From: JAFNAG01 sp963824985
GTDB lineage: Bacteria; Acidobacteriota; UBA6911
NCBI GenBank assembly: GCA_963824985.1
Contig: CAWGRQ010000050.1
Location: 1 to 51,100, forward strand
Length of the DNA: 51,100 bases
Direction of reading: 5' to 3'
The number at the start of each line of letters is the position of its first letter. The stretch's first letter is position 1. Under the pieces are notes generated by a model that was given only the letters and a program-made list of their open reading frames with translations, did not search any database and was not told the DNA's origin. The translations under genes and the position numbers were made by a program. Below, in pieces: positions 26,517 through 34,331 of this stretch.

Positions 26517-27836
26517 TCATTTGCCCGGATCCTTCTTCTCGGCCGGGCCCAGTCGCCCGAGGCTCCACTTGAGAGCGGGAGGGGTCACCATCGTCGTTAC
26601 GATCACCATGACGACCACTGCAGAGAACGTGGAGTCGCTGATGATGCGATGGCCGCCTATGGTTAGCGCCAGACCGATGTTTGCGAAGATGAGGCCGACC
26701 TCGCCGCGGGGAATCATGCCGAGGCCAACCGTGAGGCGATCGACACCCTTGCCGAGTACTCCCAGAGAGCACGCCTGCTTCCCCAGGATGGCAGCGATGG
26801 TGAGAGCCGCGGCCAGACTCAGGATTCCGGGCCGAAGGAAAGATCTTAGATCCGTCCGCATGCCCATCACGACGAAGAAGATCGGGACCAGAAATGAGGA
26901 AATCGGGTGGATCAGCTCTTCCAGACCATGTTCGCCCCGGTCCACGAAATCGCGATAGTGGACGTCCTCCAGGATGAGTCCGGCCGCGAATGCGCCGACG
27001 ATTGGCGCTAGCCCGATGACACCGGAAAGCCAGGAGAGGAAGAAGCAGAACGCGAGCCCCGTGGCGAGCAATACGCCACGCGCACGGAGCTTCGACGCCA
27101 GAAAGAAGAGCCGTTTTGAGAAGAGAATTCCCAGGACAAGCGCGCCGACAAGGAAGCCCACCGCCTTTGTCAGGATGAGAACGATCTCTCCGGCCGCGAT
27201 CGACCCGCCGCGCTTTGCGGCGGTGACGATCCCGGTGACCACCGCGAGGATCACAAGCCCCAGCACGTCGTCGATGACCGCCGCGCCGAGCACCACGCGG
27301 GCTTCATTGCTCTGGGAGCGCCCCAGATCCTTGAGCACTCGCGCCGTGATGCCGACGCTCGTCGCGGTTAACGTGGCGCCGAGGAACGCATGCACGTAAG
27401 CGCTTTCCTCCGGCAGAATCCACGCGCCCACCCCCCAACCAAGAGCAAAGGGCGCGGCCACGCCCAGTGTTGCCACCAGAACGGAGGAGAATCCCACTTT
27501 CAACATCTGCCCTACCGTGGACTCGAGGCCGACCTCGAAGAGCAGAATGAGAACGCCGATCCTGGCCAGCATGTCAATGAACGGATCGATCTTGAGCGAC
27601 TCCAGATCCGAAAAACCCAGGATCGAGAGAGTGCCCACCAAAACCCCGCCGATGAGTTCGCCAAGCACGGCGGGCTGTCCGAGTCGGACCGCGAGATCGC
27701 CGCCCAGCTTGGCCACGATGAGGATGATGACGAGGGCCAAGGCCACGTTGCCGACAGGATCGACGTGACCGCCCGATTCGCCTGCGAGGGCGACTTGCGG
27801 CCAGAGCACGGTTGCACAAAGCAGCAGAATCTTCAC
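26517..27836 (-). CDS. Kef-type monovalent cation:proton antiporter (CPA2 family)
   Basis: 439 residues, about 12-13 membrane helices after a cleavable-looking or first hydrophobic segment (KILLLCATVLWPQVALAG). Family marks are GQPAVLGELIGGVLVG, LARIGVLILLFEVGLEST, the ion-site pair in GAAVIDDVLGLVILAVV (two Asp, as in electrogenic members) and GMIPRGEVGLIFA. It exchanges Na+ or K+ for H+ across the inner membrane. No TrkA-N/RCK regulatory domain follows. GTG 27836 is chosen because GGAGG precedes it by eight bases; the TTG at 27851 overlaps that site. It lies between the tRNA-Ala gene and its decayed half-copy. Confidence 0.88.
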   Translation of the reverse strand: MKILLLCATVLWPQVALAGESGGHVDPVGNVALALVIILIVAKLGGDLAVRLGQPAVLGELIGGVLVGTLSILGFSDLESLKIDPFIDMLARIGVLILLFEVGLESTVGQMLKVGFSSVLVATLGVAAPFALGWGVGAWILPEESAYVHAFLGATLTATSVGITARVLKDLGRSQSNEARVVLGAAVIDDVLGLVILAVVTGIVTAAKRGGSIAAGEIVLILTKAVGFLVGALVLGILFSKRLFFLASKLRARGVLLATGLAFCFFLSWLSGVIGLAPIVGAFAAGLILEDVHYRDFVDRGEHGLEELIHPISSFLVPIFFVVMGMRTDLRSFLRPGILSLAAALTIAAILGKQACSLGVLGKGVDRLTVGLGMIPRGEVGLIFANIGLALTIGGHRIISDSTFSAVVVMVIVTTMVTPPALKWSLGRLGPAEKKDPGK

Positions 27837-27879
27837 CGGGAGGACCTCCAAGGCAATCGATGTCGATGAGTCCTGGGTT

Positions 27880-28230
27880 CTACAACCATTTTTGGGAGCA
27901 AGCGACTCGCGCGAGAGCCCACACGCCGGCCGAAATGACCGCCATCAAAACCGCGTATTGACGCCAATGCGCGAAGGTTGCGGGCTTGCCCTCGGACGTT
28001 TGGCCGTTGAACCTGGTGATGTCCACGTACCGCACGACGATTAGTCCGATGACCACCACAAAGAAGATGATGTCCATCACTATCGGAGCCGTCCCCTTGG
28101 CCACTAGCGCCGCACAGAGAAACAGAGCCACGTTGCCGAACACCATCCAGATAAGGCGGAGAAGTAATGGCAGAAACTCCATCGATTCAGTTTGGGGTTC
28201 TTTTTCTTCTTGACGCTGCAGACTGGTCAT
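27880..28230 (-). CDS. Small three-helix membrane protein of unknown function
   Basis: 116 residues from ATG 28230, preceded by GGGGGTGG. After a charged start (MTSLQRQEEKEPQTESME) come three hydrophobic segments: FLPLLLRLIWMVFGNVALFLCAALV, IVMDIIFFVVVIGLIVVRYVDI, and YAVLMAVISAGVWALARVA. No domain is recognised. It lies 43 bp upstream of the antiporter gene in the same direction, so it may be co-transcribed and act with it. The longer frame to 28422 has atypical composition and is not preferred. Confidence 0.65.
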   Translation of the reverse strand: MTSLQRQEEKEPQTESMEFLPLLLRLIWMVFGNVALFLCAALVAKGTAPIVMDIIFFVVVIGLIVVRYVDITRFNGQTSEGKPATFAHWRQYAVLMAVISAGVWALARVACSQKWL

Positions 28231-28755
28231 TGCCACCCCCAGATACCCGCGCGATCCGCAGGTTTTGCACGCGACTCGACATCTATAGACGTGCGTCGCG
28301 TGATCTGGATGGCGGCCCGACCACCCGGAGAAGTCCTGAACCGATCCGGCACGGATCGGCACACCCTTGATGTATTGTAGCTCCAAAGCACCTCTGAGCG
28401 CGAAAAAACAAGGAGGCCGCATGAATCAGAGTGCTCTATGTCACTTGGATGCGCGGTTGGCTACTCGGGAGCCGACAGCGCACTCTCGGTGCTGCTTGCG
28501 TCACTATTGTGTTTCAAGAGTTGTCACTTCCGAATGATTAAGGGCCATGTCTTCCGATAGGCATGAAGGTAGAGGATAAACATGGACCCCCACTCAATCA
28601 GTAAAGAACGATGCGTGTCCACGCTTTTCCCAGACAGGTATCTAGGGAAACTGACGAGAATGCCCCCCTGTATTTCATGCGCCTAGTCGGCCAGGAATGC
28701 CACATTCCTGGCCAGCCCTGTCTGGATGGGGGCGGGGCTCCCACCCCCATTTGTA
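28231..28755. other. Intergenic region with two tandem hairpins
   Basis: No gene seen. At 28689-28713, GGCCAGGAAT and ATTCCTGGCC form a perfect 10 bp stem with a 5-base loop. At 28726-28750, ATGGGGG pairs with CCCCCAT. Both lie just beyond the 3' end of the GYD gene (- strand) and may stop its transcript, though there is no T-run. Confidence 0.5.
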
Positions 28756-29049
28756 CTACACCACCTTTTTTACGATCTGGGCAAATTCACTTTCCGTGAA
28801 CGCCCTCATGGTCGTGGTCCTGGCATTGCCCTTTAAAGCAATGGAGAGGGCAACAGCGGAAGCCACCTCGTCATTCGGGCCTTCTGTGACTGCAACGATG
28901 TCGTAATCGCCCATCGTGACGTAGAGGCCGAGGATCTTCCCTCCCGTGGATTCCACGAGTTTTTTCGACGCCTCGAACCGAGCGGGGGCATCCTTGATAG
29001 TCTTGATGCCCTGTTCGGTCCATTTGAAAAGAGTCACATAGGTAGGCAT
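28756..29049 (-). CDS. GYD domain protein
   Basis: 97 residues: MPTYVTLFKWTEQGIKTIKDAPAR..., GGKILGLYVTMGDYDIVAVTEGPNDEVASAVALSIA, NARTTTMRAFTESEFAQIV. This is the GYD family (named after its G-Y/D-D motif, here MGDYD), a ferredoxin-like dimeric alpha/beta barrel of unknown biochemical role that is widespread in soil bacteria. ATG 29049 has GGAGGA seven bases upstream. Length matches the family. It stands alone, with no co-directional partner close by. Confidence 0.88.
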   Translation of the reverse strand: MPTYVTLFKWTEQGIKTIKDAPARFEASKKLVESTGGKILGLYVTMGDYDIVAVTEGPNDEVASAVALSIALKGNARTTTMRAFTESEFAQIVKKVV

Positions 29050-30069
29050 TGTCTGTCCTCCTTGACGGCACGGTTTTTGGAATCGTGCGGTTTCACTCAG
29101 AGCTCGGGACGCTTTCCAGTACCGGTCGAGCACGAGCAGCCCTTTGCTCGTCTACATTGGGGTTCCCAGTTTCACGACAGTGAAAAGCGCTTCTTCTGGT
29201 TCCGGGTCAAACCATTACATTCGCAATCGAGTGCTGTAGCGTGTCAGATATTGGTTGCGGCAATTATTAGTCTATTCAAAACTGACAGTCAAATGGAAAC
29301 GAATGCAGTCCGCCGCCGTGGGGAAGAGAGAAAAATTTGTAGTCCAGAAAGATAAAGAAACAAAGAGAGAAACCGAAGTCTTCACCCCCCGGAGTCCCGT
29401 TCTCCTAGGTGAACTTTGTGCCGCCGCAAGTCTTTTATCTTCAATGGGCTCAATACCTGACAGGAAACTGGCAGTCAGGAGATCGCGAGTTCGATTTTCG
29501 CCAGCTCCACCATATCTCCTTTGATTCTCCAATGTCTGATGCTGCGGCGGGCGCCCGAACTTGCATCCTTCCCGATAGGTATCTTCCACTTTTCTGCCTT
29601 CCGCTTCCCGGTTATTTGGCGATTCCCGTTGCGCGAATCGAGGGGCGTTAGCTCTTTGGCGATAGACAGCCGGTCGAAGTTGTCGAAATTGCCTGCCCTC
29701 TCGTCCACTGCCTCCTCGGGCAGCCCCGACAGAATAAGCAAGTTCTCCTCGGCCCTGAGTCTTACCCGGCGATCCTCCAGGGCATATAGTTCCTGCACTC
29801 ACGACATGTCACAGTGCATTTGCCCAATGCCCGGCTGGTCTGCTTAGACTTCAGTGATCCTGCCAGCGGATTCTCCCGATCTATGAATGTGCGGCACCAT
29901 ACCTCCAGCACCATCAGCGCCCGAAAGCCGGATCGGCGAGAAACGACTTCACCTCGCTGGCAAAAAGCAGCGCCTCATCCGGCGACCGCTTCCCGGATTC
30001 CGGCGAACATGGTGATGTACCTCCATTTTCCCTGGTACAATGAGCCCCTTGTGTTGAAGGCGCGGATCA
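29050..30069. other. Intergenic region with tRNA relic and possible gene remnant
   Basis: Apart from the tRNA relic at 29446-29512, the only candidate is a - strand frame at 29475-29798 (MQELYALEDRRVRLRAEENLLILSGLPEEAVDERAG). Its first 55 codons look protein-like, but the frame then runs into the tRNA relic, so it is at best a truncated remnant. No family is recognised. Confidence 0.4.
29446..29512 (+). pseudogene. tRNA-Ala(GGC) relic
   Basis: Positions 29468-29512 match the 3' half of tRNA-Ala(GGC) at 26221-26296, including CCA, with five mismatches in 45 bases. Similarity seems to run about ten bases past CCA (ATATCTC-like). The 5' half is reduced to GGGCTC...CCTGAC, and the D arm is gone, so it cannot fold as a tRNA. 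It may be a decayed tandem duplicate or an attachment-site scar. Confidence 0.75.
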
Positions 30070-30077
30070 AAGGAGAT

Positions 30078-30360
30078 GTAATTGTTTAGCCAAATCAAGT
30101 GGATGAAGAAGCAAAACGCAAAGAGAAGGACGCAAAGATCGACACTGAGCAACAGGCATGGGCGCAGCGCTTCGCGCTGGCGCATCCTTGGGCGAGCCGC
30201 GGGAGAAAGCGCGGGCAGCGGCTACTCAGGAGGATTGCGCTTTCTCCCGCGGCTCGCCCAAGGATGCGGCCGAAGGCCGCCCATGCCCGCGAACCGAAAG
30301 GAATCTCTTTGCGTCCTTGCGTCTTTGCGTTCTGCTGTTCAGCATCGGCTAAACAGATGC
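30078..30360 (+). mobile_element. MITE-like palindromic element, copy 5
   Basis: 283 bp, GTAATTGTTTAGCC to GGCTAAACAGATGC, flanked by perfect 8 bp repeats AAGGAGAT at 30070-30077 and 30361-30368. The right duplicate is the Shine-Dalgarno of the methyltransferase gene at 30378, so insertion copied the ribosome site. The left heptad arm is shorter than in copies 3 and 4. A frame through the element runs into the methyltransferase. Confidence 0.93.
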
Positions 30361-30377
30361 AAGGAGATAGGTGCGTG

Positions 30378-31094
30378 ATGGCCAAGAGGAGTATGTGCGG
30401 TGTTTTGAGTCTGTGTCTGGTTCTGTGTGTCGTGTCAGATCCCGGGTGCGCGAGCAGGGATTACAGGTTCGGTGAACTGACTCGGCTGGCCGACAAGTAC
30501 AAATCCGACAAGGGATCCATCCTCCATCGATACACCGAAGTCTATGAGTACTTCTTGTACCCGCTGAAATCCTCCGCCCGGAAGATATGCGAAATCGGTG
30601 TTCTGGAAGGAGCTTCCCTCAGGATGTTCGCGGATTATTTCGGCGGGGCGGTCATATACGGAATCGACATCAAAGATGCCTCGCATCTCAACTCGGACAG
30701 AATCAAGACGTTTGTCGCGGATCAATCGGACAGAAAACAGTTGTTGGCTTTTGCGAATGGCAACGGGTCCGACTTCGATCTCATTCTCGACGACGGCGGA
30801 CACTCGATGCCGCAGCAGCAGGTCAGTTTTGCCTATCTATTCAAATATATCAGGCCCGGCGGCTATTACATCATCGAGGATGTGCATACTTCCCTGCTCG
30901 ACGACTATGGGGCCGAGCCCGGCGAAGGAAATACGACGCTGACGATGATCAATCGCTTTGCCAGAAGCGGGAAAATCGAGAGCAAATATATGACGGACGA
31001 AGAAAGGCGATATCTGGAACTCAATATCAGTTACTGCAATCTGATGAGCAGAAACAAAGGAACATCCATGACCTGCATTTTCGCGAAAAAATAG
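30378..31094 (+). CDS. Class I SAM methyltransferase (macrolide/sugar O-methyltransferase-like) with hydrophobic N-terminus
   Basis: 238 residues. LADKYKSDKGSILHRYTEVYEYFLYPLK, CEIGVLEGASLRMFADYF, YGIDIKD, FDLILDDGGHSMPQQQVSFAYLFKYIRPGGYYIIEDVHT follow the pattern of the MycE/macrocin-type O-methyltransferases, which use metal-bound sugar hydroxyls. Oddly, the first 27 residues (MAKRSMCGVLSLCLVLCVVSDPGCAS) look like a signal peptide or near-lipobox, unexpected for a SAM enzyme. Either the true start is downstream or the protein is membrane-anchored. AAGGAG lies 11 bases before ATG 30378. It stands alone between two mobile elements. Confidence 0.8.
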   Translation: MAKRSMCGVLSLCLVLCVVSDPGCASRDYRFGELTRLADKYKSDKGSILHRYTEVYEYFLYPLKSSARKICEIGVLEGASLRMFADYFGGAVIYGIDIKDASHLNSDRIKTFVADQSDRKQLLAFANGNGSDFDLILDDGGHSMPQQQVSFAYLFKYIRPGGYYIIEDVHTSLLDDYGAEPGEGNTTLTMINRFARSGKIESKYMTDEERRYLELNISYCNLMSRNKGTSMTCIFAKK

Positions 31095-31142
31095 ACGGCA
31101 CGTAGCGCGCCCTCGGGCGAAATCGCAAAACATTCAGTGATG

Positions 31143-31435
31143 GTAATTGTTTAGCCAAATCAAATGGATGAAGAATCAAAACGCAAAGGCGCAGGGGCGC
31201 AAAGACCGACACTGAGCAACAGGCGTGGGCGCAGCGCTTCGCGCTGGCGCATCCTTGGGCGAGCCGCGGGAGAAAGCGCGGGCAGCGGCTACTCAGGAGG
31301 ATTGCGCTTTCTCCCGCGGCTCGCCCAAGGATGCGGCCGAAGGCCGCCCATGCCCGCGAACCGAAAGGGATCTCTTTGCGTCCTTGCGCCCTTGCGGCTT
31401 TGCGTTCTGCTGTCCAGCATCGGCTAGACAGATGC
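31143..31435 (+). mobile_element. MITE-like palindromic element, copy 6
   Basis: 293 bp, GTAATTGTTTAGCC to GGCTAGACAGATGC (one substitution in the right terminal repeat), flanked by perfect 8 bp repeats CAGTGATG at 31135-31142 and 31436-31443. Full core and arms. It lies 49 bp after the methyltransferase stop, in the same orientation as copy 5. Confidence 0.93.
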
Positions 31436-31443
31436 CAGTGATG

Positions 31444-31823
31444 CAGTCCGGGTCAAGATCGGCCGGCCCGCGCCGAATGGCGGCGACCTGACCGCCGGGC
31501 GCGGAGTTCCGGGGGGTATATGGGCGCCAGGTTACGCCTTTGCTTATTTCTGGTTCGGGTCGCAGCAGGCACGACGGTGTCAAAAGCGGCAAAGAGCCTG
31601 GCCCCGATTTTCATTTCCATCCCGATCGCAGCGCACCCGCGATCATGAGTATCCCGAAATTCCCCAACATCGAATTCCTCGGCCTCTCTCAGGAATGCCG
31701 GCCCGGCGGCCGGAAATTCGCGGCCAAACGCGTCGCTTCGGCGAAGACGCAATAATCAGATACTATCCCCGAGTGGAGAATCTTCCGTCCGTCGCGAATC
31801 GGCCACGGGTGGCATGAATCCGG
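31444..31823. other. Intergenic region
   Basis: No supported gene. Short frames (for example 31540-31755) lack a ribosome site and known features. Confidence 0.4.
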
Positions 31824-32483
31824 TCATTCTGAGGAATCCCGTTTACGCAGCCTTGCGTAATACGAGTGGCTGGTATAGAGAGCCGCCACCGGATTATGCC
31901 CCAGGACTCTGTCCTTTACGACCAGGACGGTAGCCGGCGCCTGCGAATGCATGAAGAACAGGCTGTCGTGCCCAACGCACAGGCCCACCACGACGTTCAA
32001 CTCGGTGCCCGCATTTGCCAGCAGCGCCGCCTGGCCGATCGGATTGCACAAAGCCTCGAACTGGCCCGGCCTCACCTTCTCCGCATCCTGCAACCCGACG
32101 CTCTCTTTGTCGATCGAACCGACCTTGCAGCAGACCGTGTGCACTTCGAAGCCGCAGCTGGAGAAGATCTCGCTTGCGAGCCGGGCCTCGTTCATCAGTC
32201 CCATGCAATGAGCAATCCCGATCTTGCACGCCCCGATCCGCCGGGCAAACTGCATGATTTCCTCGATGCGCGTCTGCCGGCAGTATCCTGCAGCCTCGGT
32301 GCGCGCGGACTCGACCGCAATGCGGCGGATGTGATCGTCGGAGATATAGCGGTTCTCGGCTTTCAGGAGCTCGGCTTCCTGCCGGGGCGCGGGACAAAAG
32401 GGTGGCTTATCCTTGCCTTCGGGTGCGGCGGCACACGCGCGCGCGCCGCAGAACGCGCACATCAACAATTCATCTCTTGCCAT
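31824..32483 (-). CDS. DUF1847 protein (cysteine-rich putative metal-binding protein)
   Basis: 219 residues from ATG 32483 (AAGGAG seven bases upstream). The N-terminal CAFCGARAC cluster and later CKIGIAHC, SCGFEVHTVCCKVG, CNPIGQA and VGLCVGHDSLF match the DUF1847 family, whose conserved cysteines suggest a metal or redox centre. Function is unknown; it often occurs in anaerobes beside NifX-like proteins. It is the last gene of the - strand operon with the NifX-like and DUF134 genes (123 bp gap). Confidence 0.85.
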   Translation of the reverse strand: MARDELLMCAFCGARACAAAPEGKDKPPFCPAPRQEAELLKAENRYISDDHIRRIAVESARTEAAGYCRQTRIEEIMQFARRIGACKIGIAHCMGLMNEARLASEIFSSCGFEVHTVCCKVGSIDKESVGLQDAEKVRPGQFEALCNPIGQAALLANAGTELNVVVGLCVGHDSLFFMHSQAPATVLVVKDRVLGHNPVAALYTSHSYYARLRKRDSSE

Positions 32484-32606
32484 ATCCACACTCCTTGCGT
32501 GAAATATCTCAAGCCGGGTGCAATACCGCATTTGATGAAATAGCCGGCAACAGGTCGGCAAACCTCGATCGCGTCCGGCAACGCCATGGATATTGCCCGC
32601 TCGGGC

Positions 32607-33020
32607 TCAGGACCGCAAGCTGCCGCGTCCATGGCAGGAGCCGCCGGGTGCGCCATGCTGGCCGCCATGGTGGCCGCACGCCGTCTGCGGAGTCACAACC
32701 TTGAGTTTACCGGCCTTGAAAGCCTCGAGCGTGGCCGCAGCCGTTGGGAACTCCGACAGATACACCTGGATGTTCGCGGCTTGAAGTTTCCCCAGGGCGC
32801 CCATGCCAATGCCGCCGACTACCATCCCATCCACGCGTTCCCCGGCAAGAGACAGAAGCGGCTGACACATGCCGTGGTCGTGATTCAGATTGCGGTTTGA
32901 GATGGAACGACAGGTTCCCTTCTCCGTATCGACGACCAGAAACAGCGGCGCGGAGCCAAAATGAGCACTTACCGGGCTGTCGAGCCCCTTGTCATCAGTA
33001 ACCGGAATACAGATATTCAT
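32607..33020 (-). CDS. NifX/NafY-like dinitrogenase iron-molybdenum cofactor family protein
   Basis: 137 residues from ATG 33020 (AAGGAAGG upstream). MNICIPVTDDKGLDSPVSAHFGSAPLFLVVDTE... and MVVGGIGMGALGKLQAANIQVYL are the PF02579 fold. A C-terminal His/Cys/Gly tail (ACGHHGGQHGAPGGSCHG) could bind metal. Stand-alone members occur widely in non-fixing bacteria and are thought to carry Fe-S or Fe-Mo-S clusters. No nif gene is present here, so nitrogen fixation is not implied. It lies 60 bp downstream of DUF134. Confidence 0.88.
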   Translation of the reverse strand: MNICIPVTDDKGLDSPVSAHFGSAPLFLVVDTEKGTCRSISNRNLNHDHGMCQPLLSLAGERVDGMVVGGIGMGALGKLQAANIQVYLSEFPTAAATLEAFKAGKLKVVTPQTACGHHGGQHGAPGGSCHGRGSLRS

Positions 33021-33080
33021 AACGCCTTCCTTTTTATCGGGGTGCAACGTGCCCCCGGGTTATATGTTCTTCAAGCCCCT

Positions 33081-33518
33081 TCACCGGCGCCATCGGCCGC
33101 CACATGACGGGGATTTATCCGGTACGTCCGGGATTTCCTGCCGTTGGCAGCGCGGGCAACCCGCAAGTGGATCGGCCGGAGCGCCCAGTTCACCCTTGCA
33201 GGACGGACACCGGAATGGGGGGTGAGGTGCCGCCTGGACCGGTCCCCCCTCGATTTTGAGTGCCTTACCCTGGATAAGCGCCTCGGCAACCTTGCGGCGC
33301 GCGACTTCGACGATCCGTCCGAACGTCGGGCGGGAAACCCGCATCCGTTCCGCAGCCTGATCCTGGTAGAGCCCCTCGAAGTCCGCCAATCGGATGGCCT
33401 CAAACTCATCGAGAGTCATCACCACCACTTCGAGAGCTCTCGCCGGAATTCCCGCCGGCTTGAATATCGCCGCAGCCGGTGTTCCCGATATGCGACGGCA
33501 GCATGGCGGCCTGGGCAT
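33081..33518 (-). CDS. DUF134 (UPF0251) helix-turn-helix protein
   Basis: 145 residues from ATG 33518 with GGAGGG upstream. MPRPPCCRRISGTPAAAIFKPAGIP, VVMTLDEFEAIRLADFEGLYQDQAAERMRVSRPTFGRIVEVARRKVAEALIQGKAL is the DUF134 signature: a sigma-region-4-like helix-turn-helix (QDQAAERMRVSRPTFGRIV). A C-terminal zinc-ribbon-like CPSC...CPRC pair follows. It is the first gene of the operon with the NifX-like and DUF1847 genes, a common pairing, and is probably the local regulator. Confidence 0.88.
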   Translation of the reverse strand: MPRPPCCRRISGTPAAAIFKPAGIPARALEVVVMTLDEFEAIRLADFEGLYQDQAAERMRVSRPTFGRIVEVARRKVAEALIQGKALKIEGGPVQAAPHPPFRCPSCKGELGAPADPLAGCPRCQRQEIPDVPDKSPSCGGRWRR

Positions 33519-33537
33519 TGGCAAACCCTCCATTTCA

Positions 33538-33565
33538 ATTATAAGCATATGCTCATAACTGTCAA
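33538..33565 (-). promoter_or_regulatory. Consensus promoter with overlapping 20 bp palindrome (candidate operator) of the DUF134 operon
   Basis: On the - strand, -35 TTGACA (33565-33560) and -10 TATAAT (33543-33538) are both perfect, with a 16 bp spacer. A 20 bp palindrome TTATGAGCATATGCTTATAA (33558-33539, one mismatched pair) fills the spacer and the -10 box. A DNA-binding protein there would block polymerase. The leader would be about 13 nt to ATG 33518. Autoregulation by DUF134 is an inference. Confidence 0.75.
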
Positions 33566-33814
33566 GGGGAGACAGTCGGGATTTTGAGGCACCCCGCGCT
33601 CACCGCCGCCATGACGGCTGCCGCCACTTCCGGCGGGACAGCGCCAGTTCAGCGCCTAACCCGGATTATTCGTGAACGTCTTTCGCCAAGGGATGGGCAA
33701 AAGTACACCGGGGTGGAATTCGCTTGTGCAGTCTGTTTTCAGGACACGGATCCGATCTGTCATAGACGTTCATCCGCGTCCTCTGATGTCTTGTTTCGTC
33801 AATAACGCGGGCTA

Positions 33815-34070
33815 AGTACTCGTGGTCACAATTACGCTAACGTCTGCGGGTGCGGTCCAAGGGATCTCTTCGAAGAGAAAGGTCTTTCTTGAGCGTCATC
33901 GTAACGCATACGGTGCTCATGCCCACCCGCCCTTCGGGCGCCGGCGGGGCGGCCCTGTCTGCTTTGTCGCTCCTCCTCGACGATGACCGGCATCGACTTC
34001 GTCATCGCTTCGCGCATCCAGGGCCGCCGCGCTCGGCGCATACGTTACCGTAATTATGCCCACGAGTACT
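33815..34070. repeat. Inverted-repeat element, 256 bp (family B)
   Basis: Ends are 29 bp inverted repeats: 33815-33843 and 34042-34070, both beginning AGTACTCGTGG from outside, with three mismatches between them. The interior is GC-rich with CCCGCCCTTCGGGCG and GCCGGCGGGGC palindromes and no protein. No clear target duplication. A diverged partial relative is at 13053-13203. Between the operon promoter (33565) and this element nothing else is seen. Confidence 0.75.
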
Positions 34071-34078
34071 AAGAGCTC

Positions 34079-34308
34079 GCGCAGAAATAACTTCACATTC
34101 TGCTGCCGTCTCTCCAGCTTGCAGACAGGGCGCAGAAGCAGCATAGGAATACAGCAAGATGGAGAGCCGGCAGCCCTGCGGGGCTCGGCGGCGGACGGGC
34201 ATCTGCGGCGTTGCCGCTCCTCGACGATGTCACCACATCGCCTGCGTCGCAGCGCCTTGCATCTGCCCGTCCGGCGCTCGCGCCAGAATGCGAAGTTATT
34301 TCTGTGCG
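34079..34308. repeat. Inverted-repeat element, 230 bp (family C)
   Basis: GCGCAGAAATAACTTCACAT (34079 on) and its counterpart ending at 34308 (CAGAATGCGAAGTTATTTCT, 34284 on) are 24-25 bp inverted ends with AT-rich tips around a GC-rich interior. It begins eight bases after element B ends. No target duplication and no coding capacity seen. Confidence 0.65.
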
Positions 34309-34331
34309 AACCCTCAGGGAAACCGGTCCCG

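Noticed and set aside
29446..29512. Second functional tRNA-Ala
   Set aside because: The 5' acceptor and D arm are missing or unpaired and the 3' half has five substitutions, so it cannot fold.
30099..30385. Long open frames on both strands inside each palindromic element (for example 30158-30352, 13435-13683)
   Set aside because: They arise from heptad repeats and high GC in a self-complementary element, recur in all frames and both strands, and resemble no family.
32607..33020. Nitrogen fixation implied by the NifX-like protein
   Set aside because: Stand-alone PF02579 proteins are common in non-fixing bacteria; no nifHDK or nifEN in the window.
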